Positions 27,361 to 35,347 are shown, counted from the first letter of the stretch. The stretch is 64,000 nucleotides of DNA from Terribacillus halophilus (GCF_900162685.1 NZ_LT727828.1:987678-1051677), one strand, 5' to 3'. Notes: generated from the sequence alone by a model not told the origin. Numbers and translations: made by a program.

Positions 27361-28554
27361 ATGCCCACACCTTTAGAAGGTGTCAAAGTGCTGGATGTCT
27401 CCACCATGATAGCTGCACCATTCGGAACAGCATTATTAGGTGATTTTGGTGCTGAAGTTACAAAGGTTGAAATTCCAGGCAGAGGAGATACGTCCAGAAG
27501 TGTCGGTCCTTTTAAAGAGGAAGAGCCTTTGCGCTGGCCGGGTTTGTCTCGTAATAAAAAGTCTCTAACACTTGATCTGCATAAAGAAGCTGGTGTTGAA
27601 ATCATGAAAAAGCTGGCAGCAACCCATGATATTTTGGTAGAAAATTTTCGTCCTGGAACGTTGGAAAAGTGGGGCGTAGGCTATGATGTCTTAAAAGAAA
27701 TTAATCCAGACTTAATTATGATTCGTGTGTCAGGTTATGGTCAGACCGGACCTTACCGGGAAAAAGCCGGCTTCGGGACGCCGGCTACAGCGTTCAGCGG
27801 TTATACGTATTTGCAAGGTTTTACTGATCGTCATCCGGTAAGCCCGCCGTTTTCACTGACAGATTATATTTGCGGCATTTATGTCGCTTTTGCTGCCGTT
27901 ACCGCGTTATACCACCGGGATACGGCAGAAACGGGAACAGGCCAGATGATTGATGTCGCACTTTATGAATCTGTCTTTCGCATGATGGAATTTCTCGTGG
28001 CAGAATATGATCAGCTCGGTAAAATACGTGAACGCTCCCCTGGTTTAGCAGGACATTCCTCCCCATCCGGGACATTTATAACGAAAGATGATCACTGGGT
28101 TGTTCTTGTGACGAGCACTGATACCACTTTTAATCGACTGGCAGCAGCCATGAATCGAAATGATTTGCTGACGGATCCACGTTATCATACGAATGCAAGT
28201 CGCTTGGAAAACAATGAAGCAATGAATCAGATTGTTGCGGATTGGATTAGCGAGCATGAACGAGAGGCTCTATTGGAAATGCTGGATACAGCAGGTGTAC
28301 CGATCAGTCCGGTTCTGAGCATTGCCGATATTTTTCAAAACGAGCAGTACCAAGCGCGTGAGAATATAATAGAAGTAAAGCATCCAAGACTAGGCAACAT
28401 CAAAGTGCCGGGGATTGTTCCTAAGTTCGAAAAGACACCGGGTAGCATTCGTTCCGTTGCGCCGGATTTAGGCGAGAATAATGAAGCTATTTTACAAAGT
28501 TTAGGTTATTCTTCTGATCAAATTGAAGCATTCAAGCAAAACGGGGTTATATAA
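27361..28554 (+). CDS. Class III CoA-transferase (CaiB/BaiF family)
   Basis: Enzyme of 397 residues that moves CoA between carboxylic acids. Family blocks: VLDVSTMIAAPFGTALLGDFG at the start, LDLHKEAGVEIMKKL, ENFRPGTLEKWG, and MIDVALYESVFRMME with the Asp that forms the acyl anhydride. It ends the cluster and has no clear terminator within 60 bp. In this context it would activate the acid made by the aldehyde dehydrogenase before cleavage by the citryl-CoA lyase-like protein. Confidence 0.93.
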   Translation: MPTPLEGVKVLDVSTMIAAPFGTALLGDFGAEVTKVEIPGRGDTSRSVGPFKEEEPLRWPGLSRNKKSLTLDLHKEAGVEIMKKLAATHDILVENFRPGTLEKWGVGYDVLKEINPDLIMIRVSGYGQTGPYREKAGFGTPATAFSGYTYLQGFTDRHPVSPPFSLTDYICGIYVAFAAVTALYHRDTAETGTGQMIDVALYESVFRMMEFLVAEYDQLGKIRERSPGLAGHSSPSGTFITKDDHWVVLVTSTDTTFNRLAAAMNRNDLLTDPRYHTNASRLENNEAMNQIVADWISEHEREALLEMLDTAGVPISPVLSIADIFQNEQYQARENIIEVKHPRLGNIKVPGIVPKFEKTPGSIRSVAPDLGENNEAILQSLGYSSDQIEAFKQNGVI

Positions 28555-28773
28555 GCTAACTGAGCAGGATGCTGGATTCTTTTGTACTTTCTATCGGAGT
28601 AAGGGCATTAGGAGCAATTTATATATGTATTCTTTTAAAGACAGCTGTTAGGGGCAGCTAAGGAGTTCACTTATTAAAGAAACTGCTTGTTCTACTGCTT
28701 TCGTATTGCATATTCACTTATTTGGGCGCATAAAATTCTGCGTTGGGAAAAAAACGAAAGAGGTGGGCAAAGC

Positions 28774-29610
28774 ATGTTTTATCACATCAAAGAGCTGCAA
28801 TATCAAGCTAAGCCATCCAAGCCGGATCCGGTTTTCGCAAGACAGCTGCAGGAAGTGTTGGGCGGACAGTACGGTGAAATCTCTGTTATGATGCAGTATT
28901 TGATGCAAGGGATGAACACGCGTTGTGAGGATAAATACAAAGACTTGCTTTTTGATACAGGAACGGAAGAAATTGCGCACGTTGAAATGCTAGCAACAAT
29001 GATTGCACGCCTGCTTGATGATGCGCCATTTGAGGATCAGAAGAACGCCTATGAAACAGACCCGGCACTAAATGCTATCCTAGGTGGAACGAATCCACAG
29101 CATGGTATTGTTGCTGGTCTTGGTGCGATGGCTGCGGATGCAGCTGGTTACCCTTGGAATGCGAAGTATATTATCTCGAGCGGAAACCTTCTCGCTGACT
29201 TCCGCGCCAACTTGAATGCGGAATCGCAAGGTCGTTTGCAAGTTACACGTCTTTATGGCATGACGGATGACCCTGGCGTGCGTGATATGCTGTCTTTCCT
29301 GATTGCTCGCGATACAATGCACCAAAACCAGTGGGTTGCCGCCATTAAAGAACTAGAAGAGCGAGAAGGAGATATTGTTGTTCCGACTACTTTCCCGAGA
29401 AGCTTGGAGAAAAATGAAGTGGCGTATACATTGTTTAACTTCTCTCGTGGTGATGCTAGCTCGAAAGGCCGCTGGGCGCATGGGCCGAGTATGGATGGCA
29501 GAGGGCAGTTCAATTATGTAGCAGAGCCAGAGCCGTTTGGTCCAGCGCCAAAACTGAAGCCAGCTCCTTTCCTCTATCATGATACAATGCCGCCAAAATC
29601 GATGATGTAA
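28774..29610 (+). CDS. Manganese catalase, copy 2
   Basis: Di-manganese catalase of 278 residues. Ligands Glu35, Glu66, His69, Glu150 and His183 are all kept. It is closer in its N-terminus (MFYHIKELQYQAKP) to copy 3 than to copy 1. The start at 28774 follows GAAAGAGGTGG; earlier in-frame codons would make a longer but unsupported N-terminus. The 219 bp upstream hold no gene; a TGCATA/CATAAAA pair at 28707-28735 faintly recalls forespore promoters. It is a single-gene unit with a terminator. Confidence 0.95.
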   Translation: MFYHIKELQYQAKPSKPDPVFARQLQEVLGGQYGEISVMMQYLMQGMNTRCEDKYKDLLFDTGTEEIAHVEMLATMIARLLDDAPFEDQKNAYETDPALNAILGGTNPQHGIVAGLGAMAADAAGYPWNAKYIISSGNLLADFRANLNAESQGRLQVTRLYGMTDDPGVRDMLSFLIARDTMHQNQWVAAIKELEEREGDIVVPTTFPRSLEKNEVAYTLFNFSRGDASSKGRWAHGPSMDGRGQFNYVAEPEPFGPAPKLKPAPFLYHDTMPPKSMM

Positions 29611-29615
29611 TATGA

Positions 29616-29650
29616 AAGATGCACAGGCGCCGGGCTTGTGCGTCTTTTTT
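29616..29650 (+). terminator. Terminator after manganese catalase 2
   Basis: AAGATGCACAGGC pairs with GGCTTGTGCGTCTT (with wobble pairs), followed by T residues. Confidence 0.85.
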
Positions 29651-29719
29651 ATTTGGGTTACCCCAACAGCACGTTTCTTCTTGTCCACGCAATATGCTGT
29701 ACAAGAAGGAGGTGTGCAT

Positions 29720-30007
29720 ATGGATCCAATTCAAAATGAGACGATGTATCAAGTACTCGTTTTTTCCACGATTCTAGCTCCCATTGTGACCGCCGTAGTG
29801 GAACTGATAAAGAGAAGCTTGCCTCGCTTGGAACCTTATCTTGCGTTACTTAGTGTTGTCGTTGGAGCGCTGCTTGGCGCTGCAGCATATCCGTTTACGG
29901 ACTTCGAGCTAACGGCAAGACTTTGGGCAGGAGGTATTGCTGGACTTGCAAGCACCGGAATATATAATTCGCTCCTCACAAGAAAGCCTCCACCAGCAGA
30001 CAAGTAG
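29720..30007 (+). CDS. Small holin-like membrane protein
   Basis: Product of 95 residues with hydrophobic segments at about 10-30, 38-58 and 66-85 and a short basic tail (SLLTRKPPPADK). The GALLGAAAYPF and RLWAGGIAGLASTGIYN stretches resemble small phage holins, but no lysin gene adjoins, so the name describes its shape only. The start at 29720 follows AAGGAGG; upstream in-frame codons would extend into the preceding terminator. Confidence 0.65.
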   Translation: MDPIQNETMYQVLVFSTILAPIVTAVVELIKRSLPRLEPYLALLSVVVGALLGAAAYPFTDFELTARLWAGGIAGLASTGIYNSLLTRKPPPADK

Positions 30008-30064
30008 TTTAAACAGGAAGAAAAAAGGCTAAGGAATAGTAAAACGCTGTTGATGGAGGATTTT

Positions 30065-30394
30065 ATGATGAAAAAACTATTGCTTGCACTTCCCGTATTT
30101 TTACTGCTTTTAGCTGCTTGCGGTTCAACGTATGATACTGAAATTGAAGATGTCATAGCGTTAGAAAACGAACATCTCTCGGGTGAAGGGCAAGATATGG
30201 ATCTGGCACGAGAAGAGTCGGATATTCATGTGTATGCAGATGGCGGCTATGTAGAGCTGCTTTATAATGGTGCAAATGGAGAAGAGCAGCAGATTGTTTA
30301 TGAAGAAATGGATGGTGGCGATTATACTCGGCACGAAGAAATGCCAGAGGAAGTGGCTAACCTAACAAGTGAATATGAAGAGCAAAACAGATAA
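30065..30394 (+). CDS. Small lipoprotein, DUF4467-like
   Basis: Lipoprotein of 109 residues. Signal peptide MMKKLLLALPVFLLLLAACG with lipobox LAAC; mature part is acidic (pI clearly low) and about 85 residues, with IEDVIALENEH near the start, like the cystatin-fold DUF4467 lipoproteins of Firmicutes. Function unknown. The start at 30065 has GGAGG just upstream. A GACGGG/CCCGTC hairpin without a good T tract (30400-30426) follows. Confidence 0.65.
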   Translation: MMKKLLLALPVFLLLLAACGSTYDTEIEDVIALENEHLSGEGQDMDLAREESDIHVYADGGYVELLYNGANGEEQQIVYEEMDGGDYTRHEEMPEEVANLTSEYEEQNR

Positions 30395-30489
30395 ACAGGA
30401 AGACGGGTTTCAGCAGAAGCCCGTCTTATATGTCTTATGCAGAAAAACGAAAAGCCTGGTTTCTCGAAGAATTCACGATTAAAACAAAA

Positions 30490-30544
30490 AAAGCCTTTGC
30501 GTTTCATAGTGGGAATATCCCTAACTATAAACCGCAAAGGCTTT
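30490..30544 (-). terminator. Long hairpin terminator, minus strand
   Basis: AAAGCCTTTGCG (30490-30501) pairs with CGCAAAGGCTTT (30533-30544), and the inner 31 nt form a second imperfect stem. On the minus strand it is followed by TTTTTTTGTTTT, so it ends leftward transcription from the decayed acetyltransferase gene. Confidence 0.7.
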
Positions 30545-30658
30545 ACGATTTAATTCGTTAAATCAGCAGATCTCTTGCTGGAGTTGCTGAATGATAACAC
30601 TAATCTTTGCACTTGCAACTTTATATAAAGGTTATTCCTTTACTTTCATCCCGCCACT

Positions 30659-30860
30659 TTAGGAAACTGTCGGAATGCAAATCAACCCGATGATTTTTTT
30701 GTCCTTATCTCGGACAAAACAAATGGTAGAATTAACCTCCTCACCCTTCGTCACAGCATACTTGTCCAAAAGATGTTGATAATCAATCCATCAATCTAGA
30801 GTTTTTCCTTGAAAGTAACCCTTCCTGCAGCAGATTCTCTGCCGTGTAATCAATTTCCAT
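30659..30860 (-). pseudogene. Remnant of a GNAT acetyltransferase
   Basis: From an ATG at 30860 the minus strand encodes MEIDYTAENLLQEGLLSRKN and then a stop; a different frame continues with DYQHLLDKYAVTKGEEVNST and ICFVRDKDKKIIGLICI, the beta strands typical of a GNAT N-terminus, then stops again. The acetyl-CoA-binding half is absent. Frameshifted and truncated. No other gene is seen between 30545 and 30954. Confidence 0.5.
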
Positions 30861-30954
30861 GTATGCCCTCGGTCACTTACACCATACACGCTCTAAAGTA
30901 GCTGCATACCTTATAACTGTAAGATGAAAACAAAAAAACAAGGAGGAATGCAAG

Positions 30955-31275
30955 ATGAGTAAAGACTGGGAAAAGAAAGACCAATATGAAGGAGGAAACC
31001 AAACGATGAGTTATAACCGTCAGGATCAAGATGTTCGCGTGGATTCAGAGAACGATTCAGAAAGCAGATCTAGAAACTTCAATTATGCACGAGTAGAAGA
31101 CAGCGGCAATTCTTATGTTGATGTACGAGTAAGAGCACGCGCTGACGTTGAAGAAGAATTTGAATTTGATAGCCAAGAGGAAAACGGCGGTAACGAAAAC
31201 GGCCATGAAAAGAAGAAAGATAAGTGCAAAAAGCATGATAAGTGTAAAGGTGGCCACGGCCACGGTCACAAATAA
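30955..31275 (+). CDS. Small hydrophilic protein with Lys/His-rich tail
   Basis: Product of 106 residues, not recognised. The sequence is highly charged: NRQDQDVRVDSENDSESRSR in the first half, a beta-like GNSYVDVRVRARADVEEEFEF block, then CKKHDKCKGGHGHGHK at the end, able to bind metal. Such composition is common in spore coat and crust proteins, but nothing proves that here. AAGGAGGAA precedes the ATG. The next gene, 20 bp on, carries a similar GNSDVDVIVEV block. Confidence 0.65.
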   Translation: MSKDWEKKDQYEGGNQTMSYNRQDQDVRVDSENDSESRSRNFNYARVEDSGNSYVDVRVRARADVEEEFEFDSQEENGGNENGHEKKKDKCKKHDKCKGGHGHGHK

Positions 31276-31295
31276 ATGGAAAAAGGAGAAGAAAA

Positions 31296-31574
31296 ATGAG
31301 CAATTTAAGAAAATACGAAAATCCGTTCACAGCAGGAAGAAACGATAACAAATCTAATGTTGCGCATAGCGGTAACTCTGATGTAGATGTAATCGTAGAA
31401 GTAAATACAATGCCAATTGCATACGCCATGTTATGCTCTCTGCTTGCGACGAATCAGTTATCCAAAGACGAATTTGATAAAGCAGTAAAGAAGCTTAAAA
31501 GTCTAGTAGATGAAGACCGCCACTATGATCGCAATGATCCAAAAACAGCAAAGATTTATCATCTAGAACAGTAA
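31296..31574 (+). CDS. Small protein sharing a motif with its neighbour
   Basis: Product of 92 residues, not recognised. The GNSDVDVIVEVNTMPIAYAM segment parallels GNSYVDVRVRARAD of the preceding gene, suggesting a related pair; the C-terminal half is a helical, charged domain (LSKDEFDKAVKKLKSLVDED). Cytosolic or surface location cannot be told; no signal peptide. AAAAGGAG precedes the ATG and the two genes form one unit. A TTCCCGCT/AGCGGGAA hairpin (31588-31621) follows. Confidence 0.65.
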   Translation: MSNLRKYENPFTAGRNDNKSNVAHSGNSDVDVIVEVNTMPIAYAMLCSLLATNQLSKDEFDKAVKKLKSLVDEDRHYDRNDPKTAKIYHLEQ

Positions 31575-31698
31575 TGTAATGCAGAACTTTCCCGCTAGGC
31601 GTAGCCGGCCGAAAGCGGGAATGCTTCTACAATCTTTCTGCTGCATTTTATGCGAACAATAGCCCTAATGTTACTAGCTTGCTCATAATTTTCTCCTT

Positions 31699-31728
31699 AG
31701 CCAGTCCTGAAGAGGGCTGGCTTTTTTA
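31699..31728 (+). terminator. Terminator of the small-protein pair
   Basis: AGCCAGTCCT pairs with AGGGCTGGCT around GAAG, followed by six T residues. Confidence 0.88.
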
Positions 31729-31733
31729 CGTAG

Positions 31734-31759
31734 AAAAACGCCCCCGAAGGAGCGTTTTT
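31734..31759 (-). terminator. Terminator of amtB-glnK
   Basis: On the minus strand AAAAACGCTCC pairs with GGGGGCGTTTTT around TTC, just after the glnK stop. Confidence 0.85.
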
Positions 31760-31760
31760 C

Positions 31761-32111
31761 CTATAAAGCGTCTGGACCTTGCTTACCTGTATTGATATCA
31801 ATGGTTTGCTGAATAGGGTAGACAAATATCTTCCCGTCACCAGCTTTACCAGTATGCAGCGTGCTTACAGCAGCTTTGATGATATCGTCTACTGGAACAG
31901 AGCTGACGACAATTTCTATTTTGAGACGATCAAATACGTTTTGTACTTTCTTTACGCCCCGATACAATTCTGTGTAACCCTCTTCAATTCCGCAGCCTTG
32001 TACGTGAGAAAAAGTCATACCGGATACGCCAATTTCCGCCATTTTCATCTTGAATGCCTCAAGGTCCGTCGAATTTCTTGTAATAATCTCCACCTTAAAC
32101 ATATCACTCAT
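31761..32111 (-). CDS. glnK: Nitrogen regulatory PII protein GlnK
   Basis: Trimeric PII signalling protein of 116 residues that senses ATP/ADP and 2-oxoglutarate and docks on AmtB. The T-loop (GCGIEEGYTELYRGVKKVQN) and the B/C-loop block (TLHTGKAGDGKIFVYPI) are intact. It follows amtB by 20 bp on the minus strand, matching nrgA-nrgB of B. subtilis, where expression needs TnrA under nitrogen limitation. Confidence 0.95.
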   Translation of the reverse strand: MSDMFKVEIITRNSTDLEAFKMKMAEIGVSGMTFSHVQGCGIEEGYTELYRGVKKVQNVFDRLKIEIVVSSVPVDDIIKAAVSTLHTGKAGDGKIFVYPIQQTIDINTGKQGPDAL

Positions 32112-32131
32112 ATACAGTTCCTCCTATTAAG

Positions 32132-33343
32132 TTAATCCTGATAAGCGCGTTCGCCATGCATGGTCAGATCCAAGCCTTTTGCTTCTTCTTCCTCTGTAGC
32201 GCGTGCCTTGAAGATCAGGTTAACGATTGAGATTAAGATGAATGTTACCACACCAACAAAGATGTAAGTTGCAATGATAGCAACTACCTGTCTCCATAAT
32301 AGATCAATACCACCACCGTAGAAAAGACCGTTATTTGTGACAATTGCGTTGATGGAGTCACTAGCAAACAAACCAGTTGCAATACCGCCCCATGTACCGC
32401 CGACTGCATGCAATCCGAAGGCATCCAAAGCGTCGTCATAGCCTAATTTCTTTTTCAGCCAGCCAACTCCCCAGAAGCAGACGATGCCGCCAATAAAGCC
32501 GATCGGAATACTGGCAATAGGGGATACAAATCCGGCAGCTGGCGTAATGGCGACAAGACCGGCAATTGCTCCAGACACAGCTCCTAATAGTGTGGGCTTT
32601 TTGTTAACCGCCCATTCAATGATCATCCAGCCGAGTACACCAGCTGCAGCAGCAGTATTCGTATTTATAAAGGCATACATTGCTACATCATCAAAAGCTA
32701 GTTCACTGCCGACGTTGAAGCCAAACCAGCCAAACCAAAGCAATGCACCGCCAATTAATGTGAAGATAAGGTTATGCGGTGCAGTAGCACCTGCATTTTT
32801 TCGTTTGCCGATAACGAGTGCAACAACCAAGCCGGCAAGACCAGACGAAATGTGAACAACGTTACCGCCTGCAAAATCAAGTGCGCCCATTTCCGCAATC
32901 CAGCCGCCGCCCCAAACCCAGTGTGCGAGCGGTGAATAAACGATGAGTACCCAAAGTACTGTGAATAGTATGAATGCTGGAAAACGAATACGTTCTGCAT
33001 AAGCGCCAGACACAATCGCTGTTGTCAGGATAGCGAATGTCATCTGGAACATCATAAATAAGTTAAAGGGAATAGTGTGACCTTCCGCAGGGTCAAACCC
33101 AACATTATTCAATCCGAAATATTCTAATCCGCCAATAATTCCATTACCTGATGAGAATGCTAAGGAAAAGCCAACAACAATCCAAATGATGGAGACAATT
33201 GCCAGTGTGGTGAAACTGTGCATCGCTGTGCTCAGTACGTTTTTGCTTCTTACTAAACCGCCATAAAAGAGTGCAAGTGCTGGTGTCATCAACCATACGA
33301 GTACAGTTGCGACAAACATGAATACCGTATTTGCCATATCCAT
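32132..33343 (-). CDS. amtB: Ammonium transporter
   Basis: Membrane channel of 403 residues with 11 predicted helices. The N-terminal LMTPALALFYGGLVRSKNVL block and the twin pore histidines (DFAGGNVVHISSGLAGL and DAFGLHAVGGTWG) are conserved. The C-terminal cytoplasmic tail (EEEAKGLDLTMHGERAYQD) carries the DxxxHGExAY pattern that contacts PII. It is the first gene of the amtB-glnK operon; a TnrA-like sequence lies about 150 bp upstream. Confidence 0.97.
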   Translation of the reverse strand: MDMANTVFMFVATVLVWLMTPALALFYGGLVRSKNVLSTAMHSFTTLAIVSIIWIVVGFSLAFSSGNGIIGGLEYFGLNNVGFDPAEGHTIPFNLFMMFQMTFAILTTAIVSGAYAERIRFPAFILFTVLWVLIVYSPLAHWVWGGGWIAEMGALDFAGGNVVHISSGLAGLVVALVIGKRKNAGATAPHNLIFTLIGGALLWFGWFGFNVGSELAFDDVAMYAFINTNTAAAAGVLGWMIIEWAVNKKPTLLGAVSGAIAGLVAITPAAGFVSPIASIPIGFIGGIVCFWGVGWLKKKLGYDDALDAFGLHAVGGTWGGIATGLFASDSINAIVTNNGLFYGGGIDLLWRQVVAIIATYIFVGVVTFILISIVNLIFKARATEEEEAKGLDLTMHGERAYQD

Positions 33344-33489
33344 TTTCTCTACCCCCTGTGTTTTCTTTAATTGTTTGAAAATTTAAATCTTTTCTCATTA
33401 TAAGTGACAGGTGAAAAAATGTAACAAACTTGTAAGGTTATCTTACGTGAATATTTCTAACCAAGTTATGTAAGTGTTTTCAACATTTA

Positions 33490-33506
33490 TGTCATATAAA
33501 GTTACG
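33490..33506. promoter_or_regulatory. TnrA-like sequence upstream of amtB
   Basis: TGTCATATAAAGTTACG resembles the TnrA consensus TGTNANAWWWTNTNACA with two mismatches. Position fits nitrogen control of amtB-glnK, but the match is weak. Confidence 0.35.
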
Positions 33507-33604
33507 AAAAGGGTCTAAATCTAAAAAACTCGAAATAAAAGTGGTTTGGAGTCGGAGGAAAAGGGAATAGCATAGTAGCTGCGGAGAGATGCTGCATGAT
33601 AGGC

Positions 33605-33633
33605 TTTACATTTATTGTAAAGCATGATAGAAT
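33605..33633 (+). promoter_or_regulatory. SigA promoter of a non-coding transcript
   Basis: TTTACA (33605-33610) and TAGAAT (33628-33633) are separated by exactly 17 bp. The -35 lies inside CTTTACA-TTTAT-TGTAAAG (33604-33622), a 7-bp palindrome that could be an operator. No reading frame follows. Confidence 0.65.
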
Positions 33634-33639
33634 AGTTTA

Positions 33640-33886
33640 CGTCTTCGTTTTTAAGTAACTTACGCGAAGATCTCTGGCGTTCTGCTATAGTTTAATTAGA
33701 AGTACTTATTCAGACTGGAGCGGCCTTGGAGCCGTGAGGATGCAATAGAGGTAGGGATTGTATCGTATAAGTAAAACTACCATGTAGAAAAAAGTACCGC
33801 GGCAGGAGTTTGCAGAAGTAAGCATTCTCCACTAACAATAGAAAAGTTACATTTTAGCCCCGCATTGGCAGCTGCCGATGCGGGGC
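33640..33886 (+). ncRNA. Candidate structured RNA of unknown class
   Basis: Downstream of a good promoter, about 250 nt without a reading frame contain several paired elements. TACTTAT (33703-33709) with ATAAGTA (33767-33773) closes a three-way junction holding CGGC/GCCG (33721-33724 with 33731-33734) and GATGCAAT/ATTGTATC (33739-33746 with 33757-33764). A GGAG/CTCC hairpin and a very stable GCCCCGCAT/ATGCGGGGC hairpin (33857-33886, no U tract) follow. I do not recognise it as a known riboswitch, 6S RNA or T-box. The SAM-I leader of metX begins about 100 nt later from its own promoter. Confidence 0.4.
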
Positions 33887-33935
33887 GTCCAAATTCTTGA
33901 AGATTTTTTCTTGATGAAAAATTCTGAATACATAG

Positions 33936-33964
33936 TTGACGATAGAAAAAACTCATGCTACAAT
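33936..33964 (+). promoter_or_regulatory. metX promoter
   Basis: TTGACG (33936-33941) and TACAAT (33959-33964) are separated by 17 bp, about 20 bp before the SAM-I riboswitch. Confidence 0.8.
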
Positions 33965-33984
33965 CCTGTTAACAAATAAATAGA

Positions 33985-34099
33985 ACTCTTATCAAGAGAG
34001 GCGGAGGGACTGGCCCGACGATGCCCGGCAACCTATAAGCAGCAATGCTTTTAAGGTGCTAATTCCTGAAAGTGTGTACACACTTTAGAGATGAGAGAG
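33985..34099 (+). ncRNA. SAM-I riboswitch (S-box) of metX
   Basis: The S-box core is clear: AAGAGAGGCGGAGGGACTGG, CCCGACGATGCCCGGCAACC, and AAGGTGCTAATTCCTG, closed by CTCTTATC/GATGAGAG. With SAM bound, the 3' strand of P1 is held and the terminator forms; without SAM, TGAGAGAGACA can pair with TGTCCTCTCA inside the terminator. So metX is off when SAM is plentiful. Confidence 0.97.
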
Positions 34100-34116
34100 A
34101 CATGACGGTACATATT

Positions 34117-34147
34117 GCCACCCTGTCCTCTCAGGGTGGCTTTTTTA
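34117..34147 (+). terminator. Riboswitch-controlled terminator before metX
   Basis: GCCACCCTG (34117-34125) pairs with CAGGGTGGC (34132-34140), followed by T residues. Confidence 0.93.
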
Positions 34148-34172
34148 TTTGAGGGGAGGCAAATGTACTGAA

Positions 34173-35240
34173 ATGAAGACTGCACAGTCATATTATGCAG
34201 GCAAAATCAACATTGGAGATGTGAAGCTTGAATCAGGTGAATGCCTCTCGGATGTAGAAGTAGCCTATGAAAGAAGCGGTCCGTCAGGCGCAGAGACAGT
34301 GTTAATCTGTCATGCACTCACAGGAGATCAGTTTGCCAAAGGCACAGCATCTCAGCCTGGATGGTGGAATGGCTTGCTTCAGTCCGGCGGATATGTTGAT
34401 ACAAATAAATATCAAGTGATTGCATGCAATGTATTAGGCGGATGTACTGGTACGACAAGTCCTTTATCAAGAAACGCTGCAACAGATCGAGTGTATGCGG
34501 CAGACTTTCCGCAGATCACCATTCGAGATATGGTGAAAGTACAGCACCTCGCTTTAAATAAACTAGAAATCACCCACTTACGAGCAGTAATTGGCGGATC
34601 ACTAGGCGGCATGCAAGTAATGGAGTGGGGCATTATGTACCCTGGTTTCATGGATGTGCTCATACCGCTAGCAGCTACACCTTATGTGAGTGACTATGCG
34701 ATGGCTTATAATCATATTGCTAAGTCCGCTATTATCTCTGATCCTGATTGGAATAATGGCAAATATACGGCAGACAGGAAGCCGGCAGCCGGTCTGGCAA
34801 TTGCGCGAATGGTTGGCATGATCACATATCGTTCCAATCATCAATACAATGAACGCTTCCGCCGTGCCGCATCCTCTAAATCTGATACTGAATTCGAAGT
34901 CGAATCGTATCTCAATCATCAAGGAGAAAAGCTTGTCAGCCGATTTGACGCTAACTGTTATCTGACATTATTGCAAGCAATGAACACGCATGATATTGGC
35001 AGAGGAAGAGGCGGATGGCAGACTGCGGCCAGTAAAGTGAAGGCAGCTGTATTGACCGTTGGTTTTTCAAGAGACCTTTTATTTCCGTCAGAAGACATTT
35101 CAGCATTTACAGCAGAAGTTCCGGAAGGACGACATGTATACGTTGATACAATTTACGGACATGACGGTTTTCTGCTCGAGTTTGAGAAATGGGGCCATCA
35201 TATTCGGGAAGTGCTTCAGCAGCCGATGAAAATTTCATAA
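34173..35240 (+). CDS. metX: Homoserine O-acetyltransferase MetX
   Basis: Alpha/beta-hydrolase enzyme of 355 residues that acetylates homoserine with acetyl-CoA, the first committed step to methionine. Nucleophile Ser is in VIGGSLGGMQVMEW; the catalytic His is in YGHDGFLLE; the N-terminal VLICHALTGDQFA and GGWWNGLL-type PGWWNGLLQSGG blocks fit MetX. The ATG at 34173 is preferred; GAGGGGAGG lies 12 bases upstream, and a TTG at 34149 would overlap it. It is followed by a second SAM-I riboswitch, so metX and metY are each under SAM control. Confidence 0.95.
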   Translation: MKTAQSYYAGKINIGDVKLESGECLSDVEVAYERSGPSGAETVLICHALTGDQFAKGTASQPGWWNGLLQSGGYVDTNKYQVIACNVLGGCTGTTSPLSRNAATDRVYAADFPQITIRDMVKVQHLALNKLEITHLRAVIGGSLGGMQVMEWGIMYPGFMDVLIPLAATPYVSDYAMAYNHIAKSAIISDPDWNNGKYTADRKPAAGLAIARMVGMITYRSNHQYNERFRRAASSKSDTEFEVESYLNHQGEKLVSRFDANCYLTLLQAMNTHDIGRGRGGWQTAASKVKAAVLTVGFSRDLLFPSEDISAFTAEVPEGRHVYVDTIYGHDGFLLEFEKWGHHIREVLQQPMKIS

Positions 35241-35243
35241 TAG

Positions 35244-35347
35244 CTTATCAAGAGAGGCGGAGGGACTGGCCCGATGAAGCCCGGCAACCTGCAAGCAATA
35301 ATGCTTAGAAGGTGCTACATCCAGCAAGCGAAAGTTTGAGAGATAAG
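35244..35347 (+). ncRNA. SAM-I riboswitch (S-box) of metY
   Basis: Second S-box, starting 4 bp after the metX stop: AAGAGAGGCGGAGGGACTGG, CCCGATGAAGCCCGGCAACC and GAAGGTGCTACATCC, closed by CTTATC/GATAAG. GATAAGAAG (35342-35350) can instead pair with CTTCTTATC (35370-35378) in the terminator, a clean antiterminator switch. Confidence 0.97.

Noticed and set aside
33780-33850. TACCGCGG upstream of metX looked like a T-box
   Set aside because: The usual AGGGUGG before ACCGCG is missing, there is no specifier loop or AGTA box in order, and the following gene has its own promoter and SAM-I riboswitch.
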